The translations under genes were made by a program, and so were the position numbers. Under the pieces are notes generated by a model. That model made no database searches, was not told the DNA's origin, and worked only from the letters and a program-made list of their open reading frames with translations. Shown here piece after piece: positions 1 to 8,044 of a stretch of DNA of 64,000 nt; position 1 is the first letter of the stretch, and every line of letters starts with the position of its first letter. Source of the stretch: Synechococcus sp. PCC 6312 (GTDB lineage: Bacteria > Cyanobacteriota > Cyanobacteriia > Thermosynechococcales > Thermosynechococcaceae); NCBI RefSeq assembly GCF_000316685.1, contig NC_019680.1, positions 1,055,501 to 1,119,500 on the forward strand, given 5' to 3'.

Positions 1-326
1 GCCTGGGCAATGGCAACTGGATCAAAGTTGTGCCGTAAGACCCCTTTGCTGGGGGAGGCTTTTTTAACTTCGGCGATTAACGCCAACTTTGAGGAGTCGG
101 ATTTTAATGCCTCATAAAATGGTCGGGGGGGTGGGGCCAGTAAGACTTGGCGTTGTAGATCCCGAAGGGGCAGGGTTTCTCGCAGTTGTTCAACTTCTGT
201 TTCCTTGTGCCAAATAATTTCCTCCAAAATGTGCCGAGGTTGTGCGTCAGCATCCGCCATACGGGTTTGGAATTGTAAGCTTTGCACTAGGACGGGGGGG
301 TTAGGAGAGCGGCGGCGAATCTGCAT
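1..326 (-). CDS. trpC: Indole-3-glycerol phosphate synthase, N-terminal part (cut by window edge)
   Basis: This is the first ~108 codons of TrpC, which closes the indole ring in tryptophan synthesis (CdRP to indole-3-glycerol phosphate) in the cytoplasm. The reverse strand begins at the ATG at 326 with [15 protein letters not shown], continues through [19 protein letters not shown], and reaches the family hallmark [16 protein letters not shown], which holds the catalytic lysines and the phosphate-binding start of the beta/alpha barrel. The N-terminal extension before the barrel is the form usual in cyanobacteria. The C-terminal two thirds lie outside the window. No partner trp gene is visible, as expected for cyanobacteria, where trp genes are scattered. 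Confidence 0.95.
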   Translation of the reverse strand, partial: MQIRRRSPNPPVLVQSLQFQTRMADADAQPRHILEEIIWHKETEVEQLRETLPLRDLQRQVLLAPPPRPFYEALKSDSSKLALIAEVKKASPSKGVLRHNFDPVAIAQ

Positions 327-584
327 ATTAAGAAAACATAAATTTGCGAGATGATGTGCTTACTATAGGCCGAAAAATAGGCGAGATTTGTGAGGAAGAT
401 AACAAAGTCCACTGATCTAGCTCACTACTAAGGGCAGATTCCTCGGTTTTTATGAAAATTTTATAACAGAAATATTAAGTTTTATTCTAAATCCCCTGTG
501 TTTTCGGGAATACCTTTGTTATTTTGGTCTCCAATTCAGCCCAAGGATTTTTTTAATCCTAAGCCTCAATGAGGAGTTGCCGCC

Positions 585-929
585 ATGACCTATTCTTTTC
601 AGCTACTGGGTATTTCCCCAGTGATTCAATTATTCCAAAGCCAGCAACAGGCGATCCAAAGCCGTCCTGATTTGGAGTATGTTGGAGTTCACCACTGCAC
701 CTTGGATGCCTTTGTGGATTCGGTGGAAACGGTAGCCCTGAGTAAAGGCTGGGAGGCAATGCCTGTAGTGAGTACGGTGATCGAATTTTGGGTTAATAAT
801 CCCCAGAAGATTCACTATTGGGCCCAACGACTGCAATCGGCCGGCCACGAAAACCTGCTCATGGCCCGAATCGGTAAATTAGAAGCCCTCAAGTCACGCT
901 TTGATCATCTGTTTACGGTTGGTCAATAG
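585..929 (+). CDS. Conserved hypothetical protein, 114 aa
   Basis: A 114-residue protein that I do not recognise. The start ATG at 585 follows a purine-rich GAGGAG at about 570-575, a good ribosome binding site. The product looks soluble: no signal peptide or membrane segment is evident. It has an amphipathic N-terminus rich in Gln, a central WEAMPVVSTVIEFWVNN stretch, and a basic helical C-terminus. Composition and codon use match neighbouring host genes. It lies alone, divergent from trpC. The long ORF on the opposite strand here is a shadow. No function is assigned. Confidence 0.7.
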   Translation: MTYSFQLLGISPVIQLFQSQQQAIQSRPDLEYVGVHHCTLDAFVDSVETVALSKGWEAMPVVSTVIEFWVNNPQKIHYWAQRLQSAGHENLLMARIGKLEALKSRFDHLFTVGQ

Positions 930-964
930 ATCTGAGGTATCAGCGCGCCCTTAAGTTCTTTGAG

Positions 965-1297
965 TTAGGGTAGTTGTCCTAGCGGGGCATACATGATGAC
1001 AAAAACCCCCAGTAGGACGATCCACCCGCCCAACAGATCAAATTTATCAGGGCCGATTCGATCTACGAGCCAGCCCCATAAAAGGGATAAAGCAACAAAC
1101 ACACCGCCATAGGCTGCATAGGCTCGCCCAAAATGCGTTGGCTGAAGCGTGGGAATGGCCCCATAGAGGCCCAGAATCACCACGCCTAACACCGCTAACC
1201 AGATGGGTTTACCTTCTCGCAGGGATAGCCACACTGAATAGCCCCCACCGAGTTCGCATAACCCAGCAAGGACGAAAAAAAGCATTGACCGAATCAT
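965..1297 (-). CDS. YnfA/UPF0060 family small membrane protein
   Basis: About 110 residues with four hydrophobic segments, the size and layout of the UPF0060 (YnfA) family, which resembles small multidrug resistance transporters. Typical family residues include the [10 protein letters not shown] motif in the first helix, the [20 protein letters not shown] segment, and [10 protein letters not shown] before the last helix. The frame can begin eight codons upstream (1321), but the ATG at 1297 gives the family length and a start directly before the first membrane helix. It lies convergent with the preceding hypothetical gene. Transport substrate is unknown; efflux of small cations or drugs is inferred from the fold only. 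Confidence 0.85.
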   Translation of the reverse strand: MIRSMLFFVLAGLCELGGGYSVWLSLREGKPIWLAVLGVVILGLYGAIPTLQPTHFGRAYAAYGGVFVALSLLWGWLVDRIGPDKFDLLGGWIVLLGVFVIMYAPLGQLP

Positions 1298-1540
1298 TAA
1301 TCCACTTTTGCCTAGAGTCAAAGTGATGGCAATGTCAACTAAGGTTTAGTACTTCTCAAGAATTCGTCTGCCTGTTAGCAATGTGCCTTTATTCTATGCT
1401 GGTGTTACATCCACGATGTAGAGGATAAAGGAAGGACTCAATGCCACTCTAAATAGATGCTCACAGCGTTCGCCTCATCATGGCGGCCCCTTGAGAACCC
1501 TGCGTTGATGACTCGCTGTAGGCCTCAGTATCAAGTTTGG

Positions 1541-2677
1541 CTAAATGGTTGTACCCCGGCCTGGGACAAGCCCTGCCGTTAGACGTTTGATCGCCCGGTC
1601 CGCAATATCTCGATAGCGCATTTCACCTGAGAGAATCAATCCCATCCGGCGGGTGGCGGAGGGACGTTTGACTCCAAGTTTATAACCCAGATGGGGAACC
1701 CGATAAAATAATCCGGCTAACCGCTGGGCCCAGGCCATGTCACTTCCCCATTCTTCATTGATGAGGGTTGAATAATCACTCAAGGCATTGCTATCCCCAC
1801 CCAAAGCCCGGTCAATTGCTAACCCCGCCTGCATCCCGCTATACATTGAGGGGCGAATACCTTCGGCGGAAAAGGGATCGACAACACAGGCGGCTTCTCC
1901 GGCTAAGAGGGCATTTTGGGTATGGAGTTTTTGTTTGCCGTCCCACAGACAAATGGGATGACCATACTGGCGGGCCTGGGAAATATCCAGATTAAACAGA
2001 GTCGCATAGTTCTGGAGGATGTTCTTAAAGTCTTGGGGTTCCCCGCCGCGAAATGTGCCAATGCCAACGGAATAACCATCTGCCTTGGGAAAATTCCAGA
2101 TATAACCATTTTTGACCAGACCAAACTCGAAATGTACGGCATGATCTTGATGTTCAACTGGAGCTTCGGCTTCCAAGGCCCCAGCCAGGCGGCGTTTGCG
2201 CTCCTTAAATCCCAATAGTTGGGCCAGTTTGCCCTTACCCCCGTCGGCCGCAATCAGATATTTTCCCTCTATCAAGCCAGCCGAAGTTTTAATTTCCCAG
2301 TGATCACTGTGCCAGGAAATTCCCAAAACCTCTGTACCATCCCGCAGTTCAGCCCCCTGTAATTGAGCTTGTTTGATTAAAAAGTGATCAAACACATCCC
2401 GCCGCACCATCCAAATAGGTTCTTGGGAAGCCAGCTCTACCTCAACCGGATCTTCTTTATTCCAGGTGTAACGAACCGATCTGAGTTTGAGAGAAATAGC
2501 TGGGCTAAAGTCAAAGTCAAACCATTGGGCAACTTGGGGTGAAACGCCTCCCCCACAGGGCTTATAACGGGGCAAGGTTTCTTTTTCCAAAACCAGTACG
2601 GAGCGACCCCGCTTGGCTAAATGATATGCCGCAGATCCACCCGCCGGCCCGGCTCCGACAATGACGCAATCATACAT
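1541..2677 (-). CDS. Geranylgeranyl reductase family FAD-dependent oxidoreductase
   Basis: A 378-residue flavoprotein. The N-terminal dinucleotide-binding motif VGAGPAGGSAAYHLAKRG (residues ~7-24), the following acidic LVLEKE, and the RYKPCGGGVS segment (~37-46) are those of the geranylgeranyl reductase family (COG0644), which includes ChlP. A second FAD-contacting motif, AGEAACVVDPFSAEGIRPSM, lies near residue 265. It is somewhat shorter than ChlP (about 400 residues) and diverges at the C-terminus, so it is more likely a paralogue reducing an isoprenoid or quinone-type substrate than the chlorophyll enzyme itself. It is followed on the same strand by nothing obvious; the htrA-like gene lies upstream with a 52-bp gap, so co-transcription from 3878 is possible. 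Confidence 0.85.
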   Translation of the reverse strand: MYDCVIVGAGPAGGSAAYHLAKRGRSVLVLEKETLPRYKPCGGGVSPQVAQWFDFDFSPAISLKLRSVRYTWNKEDPVEVELASQEPIWMVRRDVFDHFLIKQAQLQGAELRDGTEVLGISWHSDHWEIKTSAGLIEGKYLIAADGGKGKLAQLLGFKERKRRLAGALEAEAPVEHQDHAVHFEFGLVKNGYIWNFPKADGYSVGIGTFRGGEPQDFKNILQNYATLFNLDISQARQYGHPICLWDGKQKLHTQNALLAGEAACVVDPFSAEGIRPSMYSGMQAGLAIDRALGGDSNALSDYSTLINEEWGSDMAWAQRLAGLFYRVPHLGYKLGVKRPSATRRMGLILSGEMRYRDIADRAIKRLTAGLVPGRGTTI

Positions 2678-2729
2678 AAATCAGCCTATTCCTCAATTTC
2701 TGGGGACAGCAATTCTCCCAAATATAGCC

Positions 2730-3878
2730 CTAAGCTGTCCCCGGTAACTCCCCGGTGCGAATGGCAATTTGTTTGATTTGCTCACCTCGACGGATTTTGA
2801 GACTGAGTTGCTGCCCAACATCGGCTTGATCTACCAGGCCTTGGAGTTGATCCGCAGAGGTAATTGTTTCCCCATCCACAGCCGTAATCACATCCCCCCA
2901 TCGTAAACCTGCCCCCGCTGCCGGAGTATTGGCAAAGACCTGGACGACCAAGACACCTTCGACTTCCGGCAACATCACAGGAGAATTGGGGTTGCGATTA
3001 TTTTCCGCGGCCAGACTGGGAGTCAGGTTGGTCATTTGGATGCCGATGTAGGCGTGTTTAATTTTGTCACCGCGGACTAGACGATCCTTGAGGGACTTTG
3101 CTTTATCAATCGGAATCGCAAAGCCAATCCCCATTGCATCAGCCCGAATCGCCGTGTTAATCCCGATTACTTCCCCGGCCTGGTTGAGTAATGGCCCACC
3201 GGAATTCCCCGGATTGATCGCCGCATCGGTTTGAATAAAATCTAAACGCTTATCGGGAATGCCAACTTGAGCACTAGATCGATGGAGAGTGCTGACAATC
3301 CCTAAGGTGACGGTGTTATCCAGGCCTAGAGGGTTACCCACCGCAATGGCCCAATCCCCCACTAGTACGTCCTGCGAATTGCCCAAGGGCGCAACGGGTA
3401 GTTCTCCTTTCACGCCTTTCAGTTTGACAACGGCCAAATCCGAGACCGGATCTGCCCCCCGCACTTCCCCGGCAAAAATATGCCCATCTTTCAGGGTGAC
3501 ATTCACCGTATCTGCATCACTGACGACATGGGCATTAGTGAGGACAATTCCACTGGCATCAATAATGAATCCGGAACCTTGGCCCCGCTGCCGATCTTCC
3601 TGGGGGGGCAGTTGACCCAGGCCGGGAAAGAATTGCCGAAACAGGGGATCGCTAAAAAAAGGATCCACAGTCCGGGTAACAGTCCGCTCTGTATCAATTC
3701 GGACAACGGCTGGGCCAACTCGCGCCACGGCCTCGGCGACAAAACTATGGGGAATCGGGACTTCAGGCTCAGCCCAAACTAAGTTTCCCCCCAGGCCTAG
3801 CCAGCAGATGCTAACCAAAATCGGCAGCACAATCCAGCCAGACCATCTCAGTAGGTGACTCAATTTTGGAATGACCAT
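2730..3878 (-). CDS. HtrA/Deg family serine protease with PDZ domain
   Basis: A 382-residue periplasmic or envelope protease. A hydrophobic N-terminal segment (about residues 13-36, ending in VWAEP) is a signal peptide or anchor. The trypsin-like domain carries the complete triad: His117 in TNAHVV, Asp147 in SDLAVVKL, Ser226 in GNSGGPL. One PDZ domain follows (about 275-375: [33 protein letters not shown]). This is the domain order of cyanobacterial HhoA/HhoB/HtrA, which degrade or refold damaged envelope and thylakoid-lumen proteins. I cannot separate the three paralogues from this sequence. The same-strand flavoprotein gene follows after 52 bp. Confidence 0.93.
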   Translation of the reverse strand: MVIPKLSHLLRWSGWIVLPILVSICWLGLGGNLVWAEPEVPIPHSFVAEAVARVGPAVVRIDTERTVTRTVDPFFSDPLFRQFFPGLGQLPPQEDRQRGQGSGFIIDASGIVLTNAHVVSDADTVNVTLKDGHIFAGEVRGADPVSDLAVVKLKGVKGELPVAPLGNSQDVLVGDWAIAVGNPLGLDNTVTLGIVSTLHRSSAQVGIPDKRLDFIQTDAAINPGNSGGPLLNQAGEVIGINTAIRADAMGIGFAIPIDKAKSLKDRLVRGDKIKHAYIGIQMTNLTPSLAAENNRNPNSPVMLPEVEGVLVVQVFANTPAAGAGLRWGDVITAVDGETITSADQLQGLVDQADVGQQLSLKIRRGEQIKQIAIRTGELPGTA

Positions 3879-4264
3879 AGCTCAGTGTTGTTTGAAAATC
3901 ACAGTTAATCCTGACATTCATTTTAAGCGCGACCCGGACTGGCTGGGGGTGAACTCTCGGTCTTGGCATTTTGGCCTGGAGATAAGCCCGGTTAGGGGGG
4001 GAATTTTACCCGCAAGGCTGAGGGCCACAGACTCGATTACGATCCCCAATATTTTTATTCAGTTATATTTTCCTGACAAATGCTCGACTCAAGGCCTGAA
4101 AATGAACCCAATTGGGGATCAAATCCTTAACAGAACTTGACGAACCTGGGGATCAGCGGCCAAACTGAGTTCATTCTGAAGTGAGTTGGCCAGATTTAGA
4201 TTTAATTCCTTTTCCCTGCCCACTCATTACACAGATCTGACCTCGGTTAATTAGGAGGTGTTAG
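3879..4264. other. Intergenic region between htrA-like gene and DUF4912 gene
   Basis: 386 bp between divergently transcribed genes, so it should hold both promoters. I see no RNA gene and no strong dyad. An AT-rich stretch (TATTTTTATTCAGTTATATTTTCC, 4048-4071) could be a promoter core. A good ribosome binding site, TTAGGAGGTG, at 4251-4260 sets the start at 4265. The 89-aa reading frame at 3871-4140 looks non-coding. Confidence 0.5.
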
Positions 4265-5521
4265 ATGCCGAAAGAACAACCCCCATTGGAAGACATGACA
4301 TTACGCCAACTCCGGCGTGTGGCCAGCGAATTCCAAGTTTCTCGTTACAGTCGGATGCGTAAAGATCAGCTATTGGACGCGATCCGTGAAAAACAAGTCG
4401 TTGTTCCCGCCGCCACCCAACCTGTACCCCCTCGTTTGGAGTCTCAAGAAAAAGTGGAAGCTGCAAAATTTGATCTCGGGCCTGCTGTTGATTTAGATGA
4501 CACCCTAGCCACTGTGGATGAGGGCCTGGGAGATTTACCCGCGGGTTATGGTGCAAGTCGGATTGTCTTAATGCCACGAGACCCTCAGTGGGCTTATACC
4601 TATTGGGACATTCCCAACGAACATCGGGAAGAACTCCGGCGACAAGGGGGACAACAACTGGCGTTACGGATTTATGATGCGACCAACGTTAATTTAGATC
4701 AGCAAATTCCCCACAGCGTCCAGGAATATCCCTGTGATGAATTGGCGCGGGAGTGGTATTTACCGATTCCGGTCAGTGATCGGGACTATGTGGTTGAAAT
4801 TGGTTATCGGTGTGGCGATGGCCGCTGGTTGGCCTTGTCCCGTTCAGCCCCAGTGCGTGTGCCGCCGACCTACCCTTCTGATTGGATCTGGGATCAATTT
4901 ATTACCGTGGATTGGGATCTAGATTTACAGGGCAAAACCCTCTTTAATCTGGGCACTCCTGAGTCTGTCGAAACTGAAGTACCCACCAGCCCAATTTACG
5001 ACAGCATTTTCGGGATGGCGCAGGGAGTGGAAGCCCAACGGGTAGCTGGGTCTTTGTATGGTTCTATGCAAATGATTCCCTCCTCCGCTGAACTATTACC
5101 ATCCCAAGCCATTAGTTCCTATGTTTTCCCCTCTGGTGTGGGCCTGTGGGCTGTACCAACGACTTCTGGTTTAACCATGTCAGGTGTGGGCTTCTCGGCC
5201 TCGGTTCCCCCTGTAAAACCCCGACAGTTCTGGTTAGTGGCTGATGCGGAATTGATTGTCTATGGGGCGACTGAACCCGATGCCACAGTTACCATTGGCG
5301 GCAAAGTCATTGAACTCAGTCCTGATGGCACGTTCCGCTTCCAGATGTCCTTCCAAGATGGTCTGATTGACTTTCCGATTCAGGCTGTGGCGGCTGATGG
5401 GGAACAAAATCGGGAAATCCATATGAAATTCACTCGAGAAACCCCAGCCCGGCGGACGAATGCAAAGGCTGAAGCGGTGCAGGAGTGGTTTGTGAATGGG
5501 GAGTGGAAAGCCCCTGTCTAA
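4265..5521 (+). CDS. Rho_N and DUF4912 domain protein
   Basis: A 418-residue protein. Residues ~8-40 (MTLRQLRRVASEFQVSRYSR, then MRKDQLLDAI) form a Rho termination factor N-terminal (SAP-like) helical domain, which often binds nucleic acid. Residues ~95-190 match DUF4912 (RIVLMPRDPQWAYTYWDIP, then LALRIYDATN and a W-rich core). The C-terminal third contains a beta-sandwich-like segment (ELIVYGATEPDATVTIGGK). The combination is conserved in cyanobacteria and has no established function. AGGAGG five bases before the ATG supports the start. A strong terminator follows 45 bp after the stop. Host-like codon use. Confidence 0.85.
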   Translation: MPKEQPPLEDMTLRQLRRVASEFQVSRYSRMRKDQLLDAIREKQVVVPAATQPVPPRLESQEKVEAAKFDLGPAVDLDDTLATVDEGLGDLPAGYGASRIVLMPRDPQWAYTYWDIPNEHREELRRQGGQQLALRIYDATNVNLDQQIPHSVQEYPCDELAREWYLPIPVSDRDYVVEIGYRCGDGRWLALSRSAPVRVPPTYPSDWIWDQFITVDWDLDLQGKTLFNLGTPESVETEVPTSPIYDSIFGMAQGVEAQRVAGSLYGSMQMIPSSAELLPSQAISSYVFPSGVGLWAVPTTSGLTMSGVGFSASVPPVKPRQFWLVADAELIVYGATEPDATVTIGGKVIELSPDGTFRFQMSFQDGLIDFPIQAVAADGEQNREIHMKFTRETPARRTNAKAEAVQEWFVNGEWKAPV

Positions 5522-5565
5522 GCCCTAACTCCTGAGCTTGTAGTCTAAAATTAAACACTTAAAGG

Positions 5566-5588
5566 CCTTGGATATCCAAGGTTTTTTT
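5566..5588 (+). terminator. Rho-independent terminator of the DUF4912 gene
   Basis: A perfect 8-bp inverted repeat, CCTTGGAT/ATCCAAGG (5566-5581), with no spare loop bases, so the loop must come from opening the central pairs. It is followed at once by seven T residues (5582-5588). It sits 45 bp after the stop codon on the same strand, the classic intrinsic terminator layout. Right after it the base composition drops sharply into the AT-rich island. Confidence 0.8.
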
Positions 5589-5890
5589 ATCAATACGTTT
5601 TTTACGGGAGCTACACACCACAATAGGCTCAAGAGTATTGAACATTAGTATAGTGTTATGCAGACTGTCCTGAGAGAGTAGAAATCTTAACAAGATTGCC
5701 CATAAAGCATTTCCAGGCTTGTCCCAATAAGAACCCTAAATGAGTAACGCTATATCTGACAGAACTGATTTAATATTTATAAGAAAATAAACTAGAACGT
5801 AAATATAGATCAGATATCTCCACGATAGAATTAGAGGTAGATTTTCACTGTATAAATTAAGAATATACAGCCAAAATAGAGCTAATTAAT

Positions 5891-6289
5891 ATGAGTCATG
5901 ACATCTACAAATTGATTTGTCAGAAACCAAAAGACTGTAAACGCTTGATGGGTGTTAACTTTGAGCAACTAGAAGAGCTAATCGAACATTGTAAAAGATT
6001 GCATCAGATAAAACAAGAGGAGATTGAGAACCAGAAGAAACGAGTGATTCGAGCGGGCGGTGGTCAGTCTCCTATCTTGACCCTAGAAAACCAAATTATC
6101 TTAACGCTACTCTATCTCAGACATTATTTAACTTTTCAGCTGCTTGGTTTGATGTTTCACATCAGCGAGTCCACTGCTCATAATGTCTTTAACTATTGGC
6201 AAATACTCCTGGAGGAAGGACTATCACCTAGTCTTTTAGAACAAGTAAAAAGTACCCGGAGGCTGGGGCTGAAACTCTGGCCAAATTAG
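5891..6289 (+). CDS. IS5-like transposase, first frame (orfA)
   Basis: 132 codons encoding the N-terminal part of a DDE_Tnp_4-type transposase. It has a helical DNA-binding segment with QSPILTLENQIILTLLYLR followed by a helix-turn-helix-like LLGLMFHISESTAHNVFNYW. This is the arrangement of IS5-group elements whose transposase is split over two frames. The frame stops at 6289, overlapping the second frame, so the complete enzyme would need a -1 frameshift near 6248. Codon use is AT-rich and unlike the host. No ribosome binding site is obvious before the ATG at 5891. Confidence 0.8.
   Translation: MSHDIYKLICQKPKDCKRLMGVNFEQLEELIEHCKRLHQIKQEEIENQKKRVIRAGGGQSPILTLENQIILTLLYLRHYLTFQLLGLMFHISESTAHNVFNYWQILLEEGLSPSLLEQVKSTRRLGLKLWPN
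6245..6252 (+). other. Putative programmed -1 frameshift site joining orfA and orfB
   Basis: GTAAAAAG at 6245-6252. In the orfA frame it reads GTA AAA AGT; slipping back one base at AAA gives AAG TAC CCG GAG, which continues as KKYPEAGAETLAKLVNQELV and joins smoothly to the catalytic half. The second frame is open from 6232, so the overlap is 58 bp. A-rich slippery sites are common in IS5-group elements. Whether it is used here is inferred; a simple inactivating mutation gives the same picture. Confidence 0.45.
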
Positions 6290-6303
6290 TCAATCAAGAG
6301 TTA

Positions 6304-6801
6304 GTGATAGATAGCACAGAACAAGTCATAGAGCGACCTTCGAGCTATCAGGAGCAGAAGCGTACATATTCTGGCAAAAGGAAGAATTTCACTTTAAAAA
6401 ATCAGTTAATTGTAAGTCCTGTGACTTTAGATATTATTGATGTGGTCGTGGGGATGCCAGGTCGGATAAGTGATATTAGTATCTGGCGAAACAGTCGAAC
6501 TCGCTTTACCCTAGAGCAGTTCTTTATGGGAGATAAAGCTTATGTGGGAGAGAGACAAATTAAAACACCAACGAAAAAGCCTAAGAATGGAGAATTAACG
6601 CGTCAAGAGAAAGAAGATAACAAATCGTTTTCAGCACGACGTATTATCGTAGAACATTTGATTCGTTTTGTGAAAATATTTAGGATTATGCAAGAGCGAT
6701 TCCGACTTCCAATATCTCGATATGATTCAATTTTTCTAACTGTTTGTGGACTAGTGAGATTGCGATTGGGCTGTTTAGAGTTGAGATTAGTTAAACATTA
6801 A
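6304..6801 (+). CDS. IS5-like transposase, second frame (orfB, catalytic half)
   Basis: The catalytic half of the DDE_Tnp_4-type transposase. The open frame begins at 6232 without a start codon of its own. The first catalytic Asp is in LVIDSTEQ just upstream of 6304, the second in MGDKAYVG (residue ~78 of this frame), and the Glu is expected in the RRIIVEHLIRFVKIF segment. The sequence runs intact to its stop at 6801, so the element could still be active if frameshifting works. It is translated only as a fusion with orfA; an independent ATG at 6304 is unlikely to be used because it lies inside the first catalytic motif. Confidence 0.75.
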   Translation: MIDSTEQVIERPSSYQEQKRTYSGKRKNFTLKNQLIVSPVTLDIIDVVVGMPGRISDISIWRNSRTRFTLEQFFMGDKAYVGERQIKTPTKKPKNGELTRQEKEDNKSFSARRIIVEHLIRFVKIFRIMQERFRLPISRYDSIFLTVCGLVRLRLGCLELRLVKH

Positions 6802-7063
6802 GCATATGAGAAAAGTATTATGGTTTATAACCAACATTTAAAGTTAGTGAACTGGTAATAGGGACTGCAAAGCACCGTAAGTCTTTGTTTCTGAGCATCG
6901 TTAAATATTCTTGAAATATAGCTTAAACGGTCACCCATTATGGATTACAGGTTTTTGGAGATGTCTATCGCAAATAAAGTCTAATTTTCATGAGACAGCT
7001 TACAGCGTTGGTCTTGAATCAGAAAAATTACATCGCCTTATCATTTATTACAGATCATCTTGA
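6802..7063. other. AT-rich right flank of the IS5-like element
   Basis: Non-coding. Its last ~80 bp (about 6985-7063) match the right part of the deleted copy at 13630-13713, so they belong to the element. I see no gene. Confidence 0.5.
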
Positions 7064-7161
7064 TATATAGTAAAATAATTTCGTTCATGAGATAGCAATC
7101 CTTACAAAATGGAGTTTTTAGACTTTACTATGCTCATAAATCATCTGTGTTTGCTATATGT
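7064..7161. mobile_element. Short non-coding IS630-type miniature element (MITE), ~98 bp
   Basis: The left end ATATATAGTAAAATAATTTC with CATGAG shortly inside, and the right end TTTGCTATATGTAT with GCTCATAAATC inside, mirror each other (TATAGTAAA against TATAGCAAA on the opposite strand). They closely resemble the two ends of the IS630-type element at 47826-48939 (TATAGTAATCC...CATGAGA and TCTCATGA...GTTTGCTATAT). Only ~70 bp lie between the ends, with no reading frame. A MITE mobilised by an IS630-type transposase is the simplest reading. It abuts the right end of the IS5-like element. Confidence 0.5.
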
Positions 7162-7417
7162 ATCAAGTCATTCTCAAGGCTGCTAATGATTTAGTAATTC
7201 ATATCCTATACTTCAAAACCTATGAAGCACTCTAAAATTCATTACCGAAACAGAATATTTAGCAGGTGCCTGCAACCTCTGAGCATCAGTTATTTCAGGC
7301 TGGCCAAAGTCTATGAGTATTGAGTTTAATACTTCAGTCCGATATATGAGATTCAGTGATCATAATTCAAATTACTAAACTTATCTTTATCGGAGCAATC
7401 GAGGGACTTTAAAAGTC
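7162..7417. other. AT-rich non-coding stretch downstream of the response regulator
   Basis: No reading frame or RNA gene is recognised. A perfect dyad GGACTTT-A-AAAGTCC (7404-7418) abuts the response regulator stop codon on the reverse strand, but no T-run follows it, so it is not a canonical terminator. Confidence 0.4.
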
Positions 7418-8044
7418 CTAAAGTAAATGACGATGTGCCCACAATGCAGCCTGAACCCGATCTCGCATTTCCAACTTACTTAAGATTTGAGTAACGTGAT
7501 TTTTAACTGTTCCTTCGCTCAGAAAGAGTGATTGAGCGATTTCTAGATTATTTTTACCCTCTCCGACAAGCTTTAACACTTGAATCTCTCGTTTGGTCAA
7601 GAGATCAGGAGCAATATCTTTAACTGAAGGCTTAAGTTGAGAAAAAGCTTTGGGTGCGATTGTCGGTCCCAGCTGACTGTAACCTTGAGCCACAGACCGG
7701 ATCGCAGCAGCAATCTCAGATACAGGAGTCCGCTTCAGTAGATAGCCTAGTGCCCCAGCTTGAAGGGATCGTAAAATATATTCGTCATCATCGAATGTGG
7801 TCAGTACTAAAATCCGAATCCACGGATAGTATTGATGGATTTCGCTTGTAGCTTGTACCCCATCGCAAATAGGCATTCGGACATCCATTAAAATAACTTG
7901 GGGTTGCCATAGCTTTGCCGCATGAAATGCTTCTTTTCCATTCGATGCTTGTCCCACAATATTTAAATCCCCTTCAACAGAGAGCATTGTGGCCAGTCCT
8001 TGTCGAAATAGCTCTTGGTCATCTGCAAGTAGCAGGCGAATCAT
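7418..8044 (-). CDS. NarL/LuxR-type response regulator
   Basis: A 208-residue transcription factor. An N-terminal receiver domain (1-120) has the acidic pocket near residue 9 (LLADDQ), the phospho-acceptor Asp54 in ILMDVRMP, the switch Thr in LVLTTFDDD, and Lys in GYLLKR. A C-terminal LuxR-type helix-turn-helix (about 142-205) shows LTKREIQVLKLVGEGKNNLE and GTVKNHVTQILSKL. The start overlaps the stop of the upstream histidine kinase by 4 bp, so the two are translationally coupled. It most likely controls the divergent exporter operon starting at 9377; a dyad at 9255-9266 is a candidate operator. AT-rich codon use, inside the IS-bracketed island. Confidence 0.93.
   Translation of the reverse strand: MIRLLLADDQELFRQGLATMLSVEGDLNIVGQASNGKEAFHAAKLWQPQVILMDVRMPICDGVQATSEIHQYYPWIRILVLTTFDDDEYILRSLQAGALGYLLKRTPVSEIAAAIRSVAQGYSQLGPTIAPKAFSQLKPSVKDIAPDLLTKREIQVLKLVGEGKNNLEIAQSLFLSEGTVKNHVTQILSKLEMRDRVQAALWAHRHLL

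Larger units (their letters stand above)
5751..7071 (+). mobile_element. IS5-like insertion sequence (orfA/orfB type), approximate borders
   Basis: Two overlapping transposase frames (5891-6289 and 6232-6801) with AT-rich flanks. The borders are estimated by comparison with the deleted copy at 13555-13713. Both copies share the left segment around CTATATCTGACAGAACT and the right segment around AGAAAAATTACATCGCCTTA. The ends CTATATCTGACAG and (reverse complement of the right end) CTATATATCAAGATGATCTG look like weak imperfect inverted repeats. Similarity to the second copy extends a further ~30 bp left, to TTGTCCCAATAAG near 5719, so the true left end may be there. No target duplication is certain. 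Confidence 0.6.

Noticed and set aside
3871-4140. 89-aa forward ORF upstream of the DUF4912 gene
   Set aside because: It begins inside the htrA start region, has no ribosome binding site and low-complexity translation; treated as intergenic.
7404-7418. Terminator after the response regulator
   Set aside because: The dyad GGACTTT-A-AAAGTCC is perfect, but it overlaps the stop codon and no T-run follows on the reverse strand.
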